NCBI GenBank assembly: GCA_028698335.1 | Contig: JAQVDP010000024.1 | Span: forward strand, 1-41,329 | Reading direction: 5' to 3' | DNA from: Nevskiales bacterium | GTDB taxonomy: Bacteria; Pseudomonadota; Gammaproteobacteria; Nevskiales; Nevskiaceae | Length of the DNA stretch: 41,329 bases | Part shown: in pieces, positions 1 to 8,155 of the stretch | Numbering within the stretch: position 1 is the first letter of the stretch | Layout of the letters: every line of letters starts with the position of its first letter | The notes under the pieces: model-generated | What the model saw: the letters and a program-made list of their open reading frames with translations, nothing else | What the model was told of the DNA's origin: nothing | Database searches by the model: none | Position numbers and translations under genes: made by a program

Positions 1-122
1 CGTCGCTTGACGGACAGACGCCGGACACCGTGTACTTCAACGCGCTGCCAGCACAGTTGGCCGCATAACCCGGCAGAGCATCACTTATGAAACCGGGAAA
101 ACTGTCTCACGAAGCGGGTCCA
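1..122 (+). mobile_element. Right end of an IS3-family insertion sequence (cut by window edge)
   Basis: The first 68 bases read as the C-terminus of an IS3-type transposase. The stretch at about 103-122 ends in GCGGGTCCA, which fits the CA-3' terminus and right inverted repeat of an IS3-family element. The left part and the other inverted repeat lie outside the window, so the exact subgroup and the target duplication cannot be determined. The element sits just downstream of the GMC alcohol dehydrogenase gene, at the edge of the alkane-hydroxylation locus. The terminus position is an inference from the general IS3 end rule (TG...CA). Confidence 0.6.
3..68 (+). CDS. IS3-family transposase (OrfB, integrase domain), C-terminal fragment
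   Basis: Frame 3 reads SLDGQTPDTVYFNALPAQ and ends at a TAA at 66-68. 'SLDG-TPD-VYF' is the hallmark end of the rve integrase domain of IS3-type OrfB transposases, where it follows the RPH motif. Only about 21 residues are inside the window, so it cannot be said whether the full gene is intact. The catalytic DDE residues would lie upstream, outside the window. Confidence 0.65.
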   Translation, partial: SLDGQTPDTVYFNALPAQLAA

Positions 123-250
123 CTTCTCTCTTTGACTGTTCCTGGGGATTGGATCGTTCAGACCTCGAAATGCCAATCGGGACGGGCACAAGGTCGGGGC
201 GCCTGGTGTGGTGCTGTCAACCGCGCCCACCGATACAACACACGCGGCGC

Positions 251-1900
251 TCAGCCGCCACTGGCCTCCGCATCCTCGAGCAGCATCGCAGCGCCCTTCT
301 CGCCGATCATGGTCGCCGGCTGGTTGGTGTTGCCGCCGACCAGCGTCGGCATGATCGAGGCATCGACCACCCGCAGGCATTGCAGGCCATGCACGCGCAG
401 ACGCGGATCGACCACCGCCATCGGATCGACGCCCATCTTGCAGGTGCCGACGGGGTGATATGCCGACTCTCCGCTGCGCCGCACCCAGTCGGCGAGGTCA
501 GCATCGCTCTGCAGCGCGGCCCCAGGCGACATCTCGACTTCATGGTGCGGTGCGAAGGCCGGCTGCGCCAGGATCCTGCGCACCAGATGCACCCCGCGCA
601 CGAGTCGCTCGACATCGGCGGACTCGGCCATGTAGTTGGGATCGATCAGCGGCGCCGCGAACGGATCGGCACTGTGCAGGCCGACGCGGCCGCGCGACGA
701 CGGCCTGAGCCCGTAGATCATCACCGCGTAGCCGTAGCCGCTCATCGCGGTCTTCAGGTCCCGCCCGTGATCGGAGTACAGCATCGGCGCGAAGTGCAGT
801 TGCAGGTCGGGGATCTCTTCCTCGGGCCGGGAGCGGACGAATCCGCCGGCCTCGGCGCCGTTGCTCGACAGCACGCCGCGTCGACCGCTCAGGTACTGCA
901 ACAGCGCCCACAGACCCTTGAGCCAGTAGCTCGGATGCATCGAGATGCTCTGGCGGCTGCGCGCGCCGACGCGCACGAACACATCGATGTGGTCCTGCAG
1001 ATTCTGCCCGACACCCTCCAGCGCGTGACACAGCTCGATCCCGTGCCGGGACAGCTCCTCGCGCGGACCGATTCCGGAGAGCATCAGCAGTTGCGGCGAG
1101 TTGAACGCGCCGCCGCAGAGCACGACCTCGCGCCCGGCACGGACCTGCGCCAGTCCCGTCGCGCCCCGGTATTCGACCCCGGTGGCGCGGTTGCCTTCGA
1201 GCAGCACACGGGTGACCTGCGCGCCACTACGGACAGTCAGGTTGGAACGCCCCTCCGCGGGTTCGAGATACGCGCGCGCATTGCTGCAGCGTGCGCCGTC
1301 CTTCTGGTAGGCGTAGTAGAAACCCACGCCCTCCTGCTCACTGCCGTTGAAATCGGTATTGCGCCGGTGCCCCGCCTGCGTCGCCGCCTCGACGAACGCC
1401 GTGCTCAGCGGATTGGTGTAGCGTCGCTCGGCAACGTTGAGCGGACCCCCCTGCCCGTGAAACGCGGCGTCGACCGGCGTCGCCTTCGGCTCGAAATTTT
1501 CGGACCTGCGGAAGTACGGCAGCACGTCGGCGTACGACCATCCCTCGCAGCCCAGCCGCGCCCACTCGTCATAGTCCCGGGCGTGCCCGCGGATATAGAC
1601 CTGCGCGTTCATACCGCTGGAACCGCCGAGCATCTTGCCCCGCGGCTGGAACAGCGCGCGGTCGTGCATGTGCCGCTGCGGTTCGGTATTGAACTGCCAG
1701 TTGTAGCGACGGCTGAACATCAGCTGCAGAAAGCCCAGCGGCATGTTCACGAAAGGGTTGCGGCGGCTCTCCGGACCGGCTTCGAGCAGCAGCACCGAAT
1801 GGCAGCCGCTCTCGGACAGGCGGTTGGCGACGGCGCATCCGGCCGAGCCGCCGCCGACCACCACATAATCGAATTGTCCGGGCGCCATACTGGTTTGCAC
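251..1900 (-). CDS. GMC-family FAD-dependent alcohol dehydrogenase (AlkJ/choline dehydrogenase-like)
   Basis: A 549-residue glucose-methanol-choline oxidoreductase, predicted to oxidise the medium/long-chain alcohol made by the neighbouring CYP153 to an aldehyde, feeding electrons through FAD to the respiratory chain. The FAD dinucleotide fold VVVGGGSAGCAVANRL is at about residues 13-28. The GMC signatures GKMLGGSSGMNAQVYIRG and GGAFNSPQLLMLSGIG follow, and the catalytic region YHPVGTCKMG (His about 482) and GGNTNQP (Asn about 525) lie near the C-terminus. The GTG start at 1900 has a GAGG ribosome site overlapping the stop of the P450 gene 6 bases upstream; an ATG at 1888 has no such site. 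It is the last gene of the ferredoxin-P450-GMC operon. Its G+C is much higher (73% in one hand-counted 60-base line) than that of the P450 gene, so the operon may be assembled from two sources. Exact substrate is inferred from context. Confidence 0.93.
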   Translation of the reverse strand: MQTSMAPGQFDYVVVGGGSAGCAVANRLSESGCHSVLLLEAGPESRRNPFVNMPLGFLQLMFSRRYNWQFNTEPQRHMHDRALFQPRGKMLGGSSGMNAQVYIRGHARDYDEWARLGCEGWSYADVLPYFRRSENFEPKATPVDAAFHGQGGPLNVAERRYTNPLSTAFVEAATQAGHRRNTDFNGSEQEGVGFYYAYQKDGARCSNARAYLEPAEGRSNLTVRSGAQVTRVLLEGNRATGVEYRGATGLAQVRAGREVVLCGGAFNSPQLLMLSGIGPREELSRHGIELCHALEGVGQNLQDHIDVFVRVGARSRQSISMHPSYWLKGLWALLQYLSGRRGVLSSNGAEAGGFVRSRPEEEIPDLQLHFAPMLYSDHGRDLKTAMSGYGYAVMIYGLRPSSRGRVGLHSADPFAAPLIDPNYMAESADVERLVRGVHLVRRILAQPAFAPHHEVEMSPGAALQSDADLADWVRRSGESAYHPVGTCKMGVDPMAVVDPRLRVHGLQCLRVVDASIMPTLVGGNTNQPATMIGEKGAAMLLEDAEASGG

Positions 1901-1906
1901 CGCGCC

Positions 1907-3319
1907 TCAATGTTTGGGCGTCAGCTTGACCATCAGCTTGGAGTAGCCGCGCACGAAATTGGATTGCACCCGCTCGGGCTCGCCAACGACTTCGATGTTG
2001 TCGAAGCGCTTGAGGAGTTCTTCCCACAGAATGCGCAACTGCAATTCGGCCAGACGGTTGCCCATGCAGCGGTGGATGCCATAGCCGAACGAAAGATGGT
2101 TGCGCGCGTCCTTGCGGTCGATGATGAAGTCATCAGGGTTGTCGAATTTACGCTCATCCCGATTGCCCGAGGCGTACCACATCAGAACGCGATCTCCCTT
2201 CTTGATGGTCTGGCCACGCAGTTCCACGTCCTGTGTCGCCACCCGGCGCATGTGCGCCAGCGGAGTTTGCCAGCGGATGATTTCCGAAACCATGTTGGGA
2301 ATCAGCTCCGGGTTGGCCTTCAGCTTGGCGAACTCGTCGGGGAATTGATTCAGGGCGAGCACGCCGCCGCTCATCGAGTTACGCGTGGTGTCATTGCCAC
2401 CAACGATAAGCAGTGTCAGATTGCCGATAAACTCCATCGGACGATTGATCATGTCCTTGGTATCGTCGCTGCTCTGCAGCAGGCTGATCAGATCAAAACT
2501 GGGCGCTTCACCGGCCGCACGTCGTGCCTCCTTGTCGCGCCACAGCTGGGAAAAAGCCCAGGCCATGTCTGCGGCGGCATCGAACATGTTGTCTTCGTCG
2601 TCGAACTCGCCACCGGTCGCTGCTGTGGTGCCGGCCATACGATCCGACCAGTCAACCAGCTTCTGACGCTCCTCGTACGGAAAATCCAGGAGTGTGGCTA
2701 GCATGCGGCCCGTCAGCTCCTTCGATACCGCCGAAACCCAGTTGAATGGTTGATCGAGGGGCAGGTTGTCGAGCACTTCCCCGGTGCGCTGGCGGATGAG
2801 CCCTTCCATTTCCTTAAGGTTCTGCGGCGCCACCACGCCCTGCACAGAGCGGCGCTGCACGTCATGCTTGGGCGGGTCCTTGGCGATGAACATCTCTACC
2901 GGCATCCCTTCCGGAAAGTCTCCCAGCACGATAATCGGCTCGGAGGAGAACAGCTCGTGGTTCTTGTCCACGAACAGGATGTCTTCGTAGCGCGTTATCG
3001 ACCAGAACGGGCCAAAGGGGCTGTTCTTCTGATAATGCACCGGCGCTTCGTCACGCAGGCGCTTGAAGTAGGCCCGCCATTGGTCCTGCCGGTACAGAAA
3101 CGGGTTGCTGGTGTCAATGTCCTCGAGCGCCAACGTGTTGACATCGGGAACGGGCGCTTCGACGAAATGGACAGGGGGCCGCCGTGGGCCGATAATCTTT
3201 TTCTTTGCCCGCACCAGCATCTTGAGTGTCCGGATCTGCAGGTGCATCGGCACCACTCTGGATGTGGCGTTGATCAGCTTGGTTTGAACTACATCGCTTG
3301 TCCGCAATTCTGTTGACAT
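1907..3319 (-). CDS. Cytochrome P450 CYP153A, alkane/fatty-acid terminal hydroxylase
   Basis: A 470-residue soluble class I P450. The sequence closely resembles Marinobacter CYP153A as I know it (for example NPFLYRQDQWRAYFKRLRDE and GNLTLLIVGGNDTTRNSMSG). CYP153 enzymes hydroxylate the terminal methyl of n-alkanes or fatty acids using electrons from a 2Fe-2S ferredoxin. Visible landmarks are the I-helix GGNDTT (307-312), ExxR at Glu346-Arg349 and the haem loop FGYGIHRC with ligand Cys418. The ATG at 3319 is preceded by GGAGG. It lies 15 bases after the ferredoxin gene and 6 bases before the GMC gene. Base composition (47% and 58% G+C in two sampled lines) is well below most of the window, which points to horizontal acquisition. 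No ferredoxin reductase gene is nearby, so one must be borrowed from elsewhere. Confidence 0.97.
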   Translation of the reverse strand: MSTELRTSDVVQTKLINATSRVVPMHLQIRTLKMLVRAKKKIIGPRRPPVHFVEAPVPDVNTLALEDIDTSNPFLYRQDQWRAYFKRLRDEAPVHYQKNSPFGPFWSITRYEDILFVDKNHELFSSEPIIVLGDFPEGMPVEMFIAKDPPKHDVQRRSVQGVVAPQNLKEMEGLIRQRTGEVLDNLPLDQPFNWVSAVSKELTGRMLATLLDFPYEERQKLVDWSDRMAGTTAATGGEFDDEDNMFDAAADMAWAFSQLWRDKEARRAAGEAPSFDLISLLQSSDDTKDMINRPMEFIGNLTLLIVGGNDTTRNSMSGGVLALNQFPDEFAKLKANPELIPNMVSEIIRWQTPLAHMRRVATQDVELRGQTIKKGDRVLMWYASGNRDERKFDNPDDFIIDRKDARNHLSFGYGIHRCMGNRLAELQLRILWEELLKRFDNIEVVGEPERVQSNFVRGYSKLMVKLTPKH

Positions 3320-3334
3320 GATGTCCTCCAGAGC

Positions 3335-3655
3335 TTACATCTGAAATTCGGGCAGACGAACGATCATGCCGTCCATCGCCTCGGTGGTTTGAACCTGGCA
3401 GCCCAAACGCGACGTTTTTGCCAGCTCCGGTGTCATCGACAGCATCTGCTGTTCGGCATCACCCGGCGTGCCGGTCTTGTCGTACCATTCGTCCGCGACG
3501 ATCACGTGGCAAGTGCCACAGGCACATTCCCCGCCACAGTCCCCATCAATGCCGGGAATCATGTTCTCCACGGCGATTTGCATCAGTGAGGCGCCAGCCT
3601 TGAATTCAACGACATGTTCGGTGCCGTCGTGCTCGATAAAAATAATTTTGCCCAC
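3335..3655 (-). CDS. Putidaredoxin-type 2Fe-2S ferredoxin, P450 redox partner
   Basis: A 106-residue ferredoxin expected to carry electrons to the CYP153. Cluster ligands match putidaredoxin spacing: Cys40, Cys46, Cys49 in DCGGECACGTCH, and Cys86 in RLGCQV; Cys44 is an extra cysteine. The start is a GTG at 3655 with an AGGAGA ribosome site 6 bases upstream. It is the first gene of the operon ferredoxin-CYP153-GMC. The promoter region, shared divergently with the AraC gene, contains the direct-repeat operator at 3715-3752. In most CYP153 operons a ferredoxin reductase is also present; here it is absent. Confidence 0.96.
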   Translation of the reverse strand: MGKIIFIEHDGTEHVVEFKAGASLMQIAVENMIPGIDGDCGGECACGTCHVIVADEWYDKTGTPGDAEQQMLSMTPELAKTSRLGCQVQTTEAMDGMIVRLPEFQM

Positions 3656-3714
3656 TGCGCTTCTCCTGTCGGTTTTGACTGCGACTTAGAGTGACTGTGT
3701 GCCAGACCTCCGAG

Positions 3715-3752
3715 GAGGACATTTCTTGCCATCATGGGGGCATTTCAAGACA
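3715..3752. promoter_or_regulatory. Candidate AraC-family operator, copy 1 (ferredoxin-CYP153 operon / araC intergenic)
   Basis: This 38-base site matches 4843-4880, in inverted orientation, at 34 of 38 positions. Inside it are two direct half-sites, GACATTTCTTG (3718) and GGCATTTCAAG (3739), whose starts are 21 bases apart, i.e. two helical turns, as expected for an AraC-family dimer. It lies 60 bases upstream of the ferredoxin start and 25 bases upstream of the AraC start, so it could activate the former and autoregulate the latter. Function is inferred; the repeat itself is seen directly. Confidence 0.7.
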
Positions 3753-3776
3753 ATAGGGAGGTCCGTGGAGGGCGTT

Positions 3777-4820
3777 ATGGCAACGACCAGGCAGGTGGCG
3801 GGCTTGCAAAATTCCGAGGCTGACATTCCGTCGAGCTACTCACGTCTGATCGCCCGTGAACTGGGGCTTACCGCGCGACAACTGCCCAAACTGTTGCGTG
3901 GCACCGGGGTTGACACTCAACAATTTCTGACTGATGACAGCCTGCTTACGCCAGCCCAGCAGGTCCAGATTCTGCGCAACGCGCTGGCGCTGTCTGGCCA
4001 GCCGGACTTTGGATTACGGCTGGGTGAGCGCCTGACCCCGGCCACGCATGGCGCGATGGGGTTTGCCGTTTGCAGTAGCCCCGACTTGCTCACCGCTCTA
4101 CAAACGTTTCACAAATTCCTGCCCACGCGTGCGAGCTTCATCCACCTGCGCTTGCAACAGGTGGAAGACCACATGGAGTGCTTGTTGGATTTCCAGGTAC
4201 AGCTGGATCAGGACGTTGCGCGTTGCTTGGCGGAAACGGCGGTGAAGGCATTTTTTGCAACCGGCGAATTTATCGCCGGCCGGCCCTTGGATGAGGCCGA
4301 GGCCTGTTTTGTCCACGCGGCGCCGGCTTACCGAGCCAACTACCCGGCGTATTTGCCCGGGCGCATCTACTTTGGCTGCGATCAGTTGAAGCTCAGACTC
4401 CCTATGGCGTTGTGCAGGATGCCGAACGTCTCTGCCAATAGTGAGAACTATGGCCTGGCCTTGCAGCAGTGCGAGTCCATGCTCGCTCGACTTCAGAGCC
4501 GTGACCCGGACTATCGGACCCGGCTCAAGAAAATGATGCTGTCCCACCCGCCAGGCACGCTCTGTGAAGAAGAAGCGGCAGCCGCCCTGTTCATGAGCAA
4601 ACGTACCCTGGCGCGTAAACTCAAACAGGAAAACAGCGGTTTTCGGGAAATTCGCGAGGAGATTCTGTCCCGCCAGGCCGCAGGCTATTTGCGTGACAGC
4701 CAAATGTCCGTAGAGGCCATTGCCGCGCTGATGAATTACCACGACACCGCGAGTTTCAGGCGTGCCTTCAAGCGCTGGTTCGCTGTTCCGCCTGAACAAT
4801 ACCGACAAAGCATGGGTTAG
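3777..4820 (+). CDS. AraC-family transcriptional regulator (OruR/CypR-like), probable activator of the CYP153 locus
   Basis: A 347-residue protein with an N-terminal ligand-sensing domain of the PF12625 (arabinose-binding-like, as in OruR) type at about residues 25-210, and a C-terminal two-helix-turn-helix AraC DNA-binding domain at about 255-345 (helices around MSKRTLARKLKQ and MSVEAIAALMNYHDTASFRRAFKRW). The ATG at 3777 follows a GGAGG site; the open frame extends upstream, but a longer start would overlap the operator. AraC proteins of this class commonly sit beside CYP153 or alkB genes and respond to alkanes or their oxidation products. The gene is enclosed by two copies of the same 38-base site, one before each adjacent operon. 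The ligand is unknown. Confidence 0.93.
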   Translation: MATTRQVAGLQNSEADIPSSYSRLIARELGLTARQLPKLLRGTGVDTQQFLTDDSLLTPAQQVQILRNALALSGQPDFGLRLGERLTPATHGAMGFAVCSSPDLLTALQTFHKFLPTRASFIHLRLQQVEDHMECLLDFQVQLDQDVARCLAETAVKAFFATGEFIAGRPLDEAEACFVHAAPAYRANYPAYLPGRIYFGCDQLKLRLPMALCRMPNVSANSENYGLALQQCESMLARLQSRDPDYRTRLKKMMLSHPPGTLCEEEAAAALFMSKRTLARKLKQENSGFREIREEILSRQAAGYLRDSQMSVEAIAALMNYHDTASFRRAFKRWFAVPPEQYRQSMG

Positions 4821-4842
4821 CCCTCCTCCAGAACACAGGGCG

Positions 4843-4880
4843 TGTCTTTAAATGCCCCCATGCTGTCAAAAAATGTCCTC
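4843..4880. promoter_or_regulatory. Candidate AraC-family operator, copy 2 (upstream of the transglutaminase-thioesterase operon)
   Basis: Read on the minus strand this site equals 3715-3752 with four mismatches, including half-sites GACATTTTTTG and GGCATTTAAAG at the same 21-base spacing. Relative to the downstream gene (start 4989) it has the same orientation as copy 1 has relative to the ferredoxin operon. This arrangement is better explained by a shared operator than by a mobile inverted repeat. It lies 108 bases upstream of the transglutaminase-like start. Confidence 0.68.
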
Positions 4881-4988
4881 GTCGGCGTCCCGCCGTCTAC
4901 CTAACCTGAACTTCTTGAAATCGGCATTCGCTTCGGTCGTTCCCGCTCGGCTGCGAGTGCCCCCGCTCTGAATCGAAAGAACGCTCAC

Positions 4989-5666
4989 ATGAAGGCAGAC
5001 ACCCGCGAGTACTTGGCCCCCGGCGATTTTGTTGACAGCGACCACCCCGACGTCCAAGCCTTCGCCCGCAACCGCGCCGGGGAAGGCGATGACCGGCAGC
5101 GCGCCATCCGGCTTTACTATGCAGTCCGCGATGAAATCCGTTATGACCCCTATGCATTTTCGCTGGAACCCGACCTGTTACGCGCCAGTGCAACGTTGGC
5201 CGCTGGCCGTGGTTATTGCGTACCCAAGGCCGTGTTGCTGGCGGCCTGCGCCCGGGCCGCGGGCATCCCCTCTCGCATCGGCCTGGCGGATGTGAAAAAT
5301 CACCTGGCCAGCCAACGTCTGTTGGCGTTGATGCAGACGGACATTTTCTACTACCACGGCTATACCGAGTTGTGGCTGGACGGGGGCTGGGTCAAGGCCA
5401 CCCCGGCGTTCAACATCGAACTGTGCGAACGCTTCGGCGTCAAGGCACTGGAATTCGACGGCCGCGAGCATGCGCTCATGCACGAGTTCGACACCGCCGG
5501 GCGCCGCCACATGCAGTATCTGACCGATCACGGCCCGCGCGACGATCTGCCCTACGCCGAACTGGCGGCGGCTTATCGCAAACATTATCCGCGTCTGTTG
5601 GCTGCGCCCGATGCACTGAGCGGCGACATGGCGGCGGAGATGGAACAGGACAGGGCTCAGCGCTGA
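4989..5666 (+). CDS. Transglutaminase-like (cysteine peptidase fold) protein
   Basis: A 225-residue cytoplasmic protein of the transglutaminase core superfamily. Cys77 lies in GRGYCVPKAVLLAACARAAG, the usual 'G.C...a.l..a..ra.Gipar' helix, and His123 lies in YYHGYTELWLDGGW. The position where the third catalytic residue Asp normally stands (W..vDpT) is occupied by Thr138 (WVKATPAFN), so the triad looks incomplete. It has no signal peptide. It is the first gene of a six-gene operon behind AraC-site copy 2, and its stop overlaps the next start (TGATG). Substrate is unknown. Members of this superfamily can be proteases, amidases or inactive binding proteins, so no reaction is assigned. Confidence 0.85.
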   Translation: MKADTREYLAPGDFVDSDHPDVQAFARNRAGEGDDRQRAIRLYYAVRDEIRYDPYAFSLEPDLLRASATLAAGRGYCVPKAVLLAACARAAGIPSRIGLADVKNHLASQRLLALMQTDIFYYHGYTELWLDGGWVKATPAFNIELCERFGVKALEFDGREHALMHEFDTAGRRHMQYLTDHGPRDDLPYAELAAAYRKHYPRLLAAPDALSGDMAAEMEQDRAQR

Positions 5667-6151
5667 TGGCCGGTACAGGCAACTTGGCAGACCATGATCC
5701 AGTCGCTGTGGCGCGGCAGTTCGGCGAGCAGGTGCCCCACAGCCGCGATCTCGGGATGCAGGTGCTGGCGATGGAAGCAGACCAGGTCCGCATGCGACTG
5801 GTGCCGGGGCCGGAATTGCGCGCCGACGATGCAGCCGAGGAACTCTGTACCAGCGTGCTGTATTCGCTGGTGGACTCGGCCTGCGGGCTGGCGGTATTCG
5901 CCGCACTTCGGGAGTTGAAACCCATAGCCACGCTGGATCTGCGCATGGATTACCTCCGGCCGGCCGCTAACAAACGTGCCCTGGTGGCCATCGCCCACTG
6001 TCATCACTTGACCGATGACGTTGCGTTCCTGCGCTGCCCAGTATTTTCCGAGGGACTGGACGGGCCGGTGGCTATCGGCAATGCCACCTTCATGCGCGCT
6101 ACCCAAGGCAAACATTTCGAGACGACGGCTTCGCGGAGCGATGCGGTGTGA
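5666..6151 (+). CDS. PaaI-type hotdog thioesterase-like protein 1
   Basis: A 161-residue hotdog-fold protein. The core helix reads EELCTSVLYSLVDSACGLAVFAAL, followed by the strand TLDLRMDYLRPA, both typical of PaaI/YiiD acyl-CoA thioesterases. The HGG loop found in active PaaI enzymes is missing, but an Asp in LVDSACG remains at the expected helix position. The start ATG overlaps the stop of the transglutaminase-like gene by one base, and its own end overlaps the next gene by four bases, indicating translational coupling. It may form a heterodimer with the second hotdog protein. Substrate is unknown. Confidence 0.85.
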   Translation: MAGTGNLADHDPVAVARQFGEQVPHSRDLGMQVLAMEADQVRMRLVPGPELRADDAAEELCTSVLYSLVDSACGLAVFAALRELKPIATLDLRMDYLRPAANKRALVAIAHCHHLTDDVAFLRCPVFSEGLDGPVAIGNATFMRATQGKHFETTASRSDAV

Positions 6152-6639
6152 GCGAGGCAGCCGACCCAATGTCATCGAGTACGCTCGACCGGGATGTGCA
6201 CGCCGATACGCAGGCCACTTGGCAGAGCTTGCTGGAGCGTATTCCCTACGCGCGGCACCTTGGGCTCGAAGTCCAGCACAGCGGCACCCGCGTGCAAGTC
6301 CATTTGCCGTATCGCGATGCGCTGATAGGCAACATCATGTTGCCGGCCGTGCATGGCGGCGCGATCGGCGGGTTGATCGAGATTACGGCGCGCATCGCCG
6401 CGCAAAGCCGCGACGCACGGGCGCGCCGCCCCCGCATCCTCGATTGCAACGTGGACTACCTGCGTTCCGCGCGGGCGCGGTCCACCTACGCCGCCGCCGA
6501 AATCGTCCGCCAGGGCCGGCGTACGACGCTGGTCCACGTCAGCTGCTGGCAGGACCGGGCCAGCACACCCGTCGCCCATGGGCGCGTGCAACTGCTGTTC
6601 GAGACCGTGCCCAACGGTAAAACCAGGGAACAACAATGA
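6148..6639 (+). CDS. PaaI-type hotdog thioesterase 2
   Basis: A 163-residue hotdog protein with the characteristic PAVHGGAIGGLIEITAR segment (His69-Gly70-Gly71, Glu78 in the following helix) and the strand ILDCNVDYLRSARA. It probably hydrolyses an acyl-CoA thioester. The GTG start at 6148 overlaps the preceding stop (GTGTGA), and its stop overlaps the start of the thiolase-like gene (ATGA). Two adjacent hotdog genes, one with and one without HGG, suggest an active/structural pair. That pairing is an inference from order and sequence only. Confidence 0.88.
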   Translation: MSEAADPMSSSTLDRDVHADTQATWQSLLERIPYARHLGLEVQHSGTRVQVHLPYRDALIGNIMLPAVHGGAIGGLIEITARIAAQSRDARARRPRILDCNVDYLRSARARSTYAAAEIVRQGRRTTLVHVSCWQDRASTPVAHGRVQLLFETVPNGKTREQQ

Positions 6640-8138
6640 CGCTTGATGACAACACGCCGGTGCTGGTCGGCGCCGGCCAGATCACCGCTCGCGAACCCGA
6701 TGACCAGCGCACACCGATCGGCCTGATCGCCGAGGCCGCCCGGGCCGCGGCGGCGGACTGCGGCATCGACGGCGTCTTGCGCCATATCCAGTCGTTGACC
6801 TGTCTCAACATCTTGGCCCCGGCCTATCCCGATGCGCCAGCCAGTCTGGCCCGAACGCTGGGCATCGACCCCGGCGAACGCTTCTACACGCCCATCGGCG
6901 GCAATATGGGCCAATGGCTGGTCGGTTACTATGCCGACCGCATTGCCGCCGGCGAACTCGATTGTGCGCTGATTGCGGGCGGTGAGGCGCTGGCCACGCA
7001 AATGCGCGGCAAGGGAGCGGGCCTGTCCGGGGTGATCGACACCGAAACCGGCGCAGGTCCGCGGCTGCTCGGCGACGACCGTGAGCCGACCAATGTCGCC
7101 GAACAAAGGCATGGGCTGGACTTGCCCATCCAGATCTATCCGCTCTTCGAGCAGGCCCTCCGCGGCCAGTACGGGCACGACCCGGCCACGCACCGGCAGG
7201 CGCTGGGCGCGCTGTATGCCGGGTTTAACGCCGTCGCAGTGGACAATCCAGGGGCCTGGCGCCGCGAACCCTTGTCTGCGGGTGACATCGCCGAGCGTAC
7301 GCCGCAAAACCGCATGATCGGCGCACCCTATACCAAGCGCATGAACGCCATCATCGCGGTGGACCAGGCGGCCGCGCTGGTGATGATGTCCGCAGCCAAG
7401 GCCCGAGCCCTGGGGATCGACCCCAGGCGCTGGGTGTATCCCCTGGCCGCGGCAGATGCCAGCGATCGCTGGTTCGTTTGCGAACGGGCGGAGTTGTCGC
7501 GCTCCCCGGCGATTGCCGTCTGCGGCCGGCGCCTGTTCGAGGCTACCGGGCTGGCCGTGGACAACATCGATTTTCTTGATCTGTATAGCTGCTTTCCCAG
7601 TGCGGTGCAGATGGCGCGTAACGCACTGGACATTGCAGAGGATGACCCCCGGCCGCTGACCGTCACCGGGGGATTGGCTTACCACGGCGGCCCCGGCAAC
7701 AACTATTGCACCCACGCCATCGCCGAGACCATGGCCCGCATCCGCGCCGAGCCGGATGCCAACGCCCTGGTCAGTGGCGTGGGCTGGTACATGAGCAAGC
7801 ATTCGCTGGGGCTCTACGCAGGCCGGCCGCCGGCCAGCGGCTGGCGGCGGGTCGACGCGTGCGACTTGCAAGCCGAAATAGACGCCGGCCCCGGCGTAGA
7901 GCTTGCGGCGCAGCCCAAAGGTGCCGGGCGTATCGAAACCTATACCGTCATGCACGACCGTGACGACCGGCCGGTCCAAGGCATTGTCCTGGGCCGCTTG
8001 GACGATGGCCGCCGATTCATTGCCAACACCCCCGCCGACCCGGACCTCCTCGACGCCATGACCGACGAGGAGTTTCTCAACCGCGCCGGCCACGTGCGCA
8101 GCGACGGCAAACGCAACCTGTTCACCCCGCAAGGGTGA
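6636..8138 (+). CDS. Thiolase-superfamily (acetyl-CoA acetyltransferase-like) protein with altered active site
   Basis: A 500-residue protein of the SCP-x/acetyl-CoA acetyltransferase-like branch. The N-terminus TPVLVGAGQITARE is typical of this branch. The usual nucleophile-cysteine loop is replaced by PIGGNMGQ (about residues 87-93), while the motifs FLDLYSCFPSAVQMA and GGLAYHGGPGNNYCTHAIAE (His present) are retained. A C-terminal extension (about 410-495) carries an OB-like segment. Without the nucleophilic Cys a normal thiolytic cleavage is doubtful; members of this branch may act as retro-aldol or binding partners, but that is speculation. It overlaps the hotdog gene by four bases and precedes the acyl-CoA dehydrogenase by 17 bases. 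Confidence 0.88.
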   Translation: MTLDDNTPVLVGAGQITAREPDDQRTPIGLIAEAARAAAADCGIDGVLRHIQSLTCLNILAPAYPDAPASLARTLGIDPGERFYTPIGGNMGQWLVGYYADRIAAGELDCALIAGGEALATQMRGKGAGLSGVIDTETGAGPRLLGDDREPTNVAEQRHGLDLPIQIYPLFEQALRGQYGHDPATHRQALGALYAGFNAVAVDNPGAWRREPLSAGDIAERTPQNRMIGAPYTKRMNAIIAVDQAAALVMMSAAKARALGIDPRRWVYPLAAADASDRWFVCERAELSRSPAIAVCGRRLFEATGLAVDNIDFLDLYSCFPSAVQMARNALDIAEDDPRPLTVTGGLAYHGGPGNNYCTHAIAETMARIRAEPDANALVSGVGWYMSKHSLGLYAGRPPASGWRRVDACDLQAEIDAGPGVELAAQPKGAGRIETYTVMHDRDDRPVQGIVLGRLDDGRRFIANTPADPDLLDAMTDEEFLNRAGHVRSDGKRNLFTPQG

Positions 8139-8155
8139 CACGAGGAGGATAGACA

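Noticed and set aside
149-2701. An 850-codon open frame antisense to the GMC and P450 genes
   Set aside because: It is rich in Arg, His, Ala and Gln, has no recognisable domain, and overlaps two genes with clear families on the opposite strand; a typical GC-rich shadow.
3715-4880. AraC gene flanked by inverted repeats as a mobile element
   Set aside because: There is no transposase, and the repeats have AraC half-site spacing and point to both operons; an operator pair explains them better.
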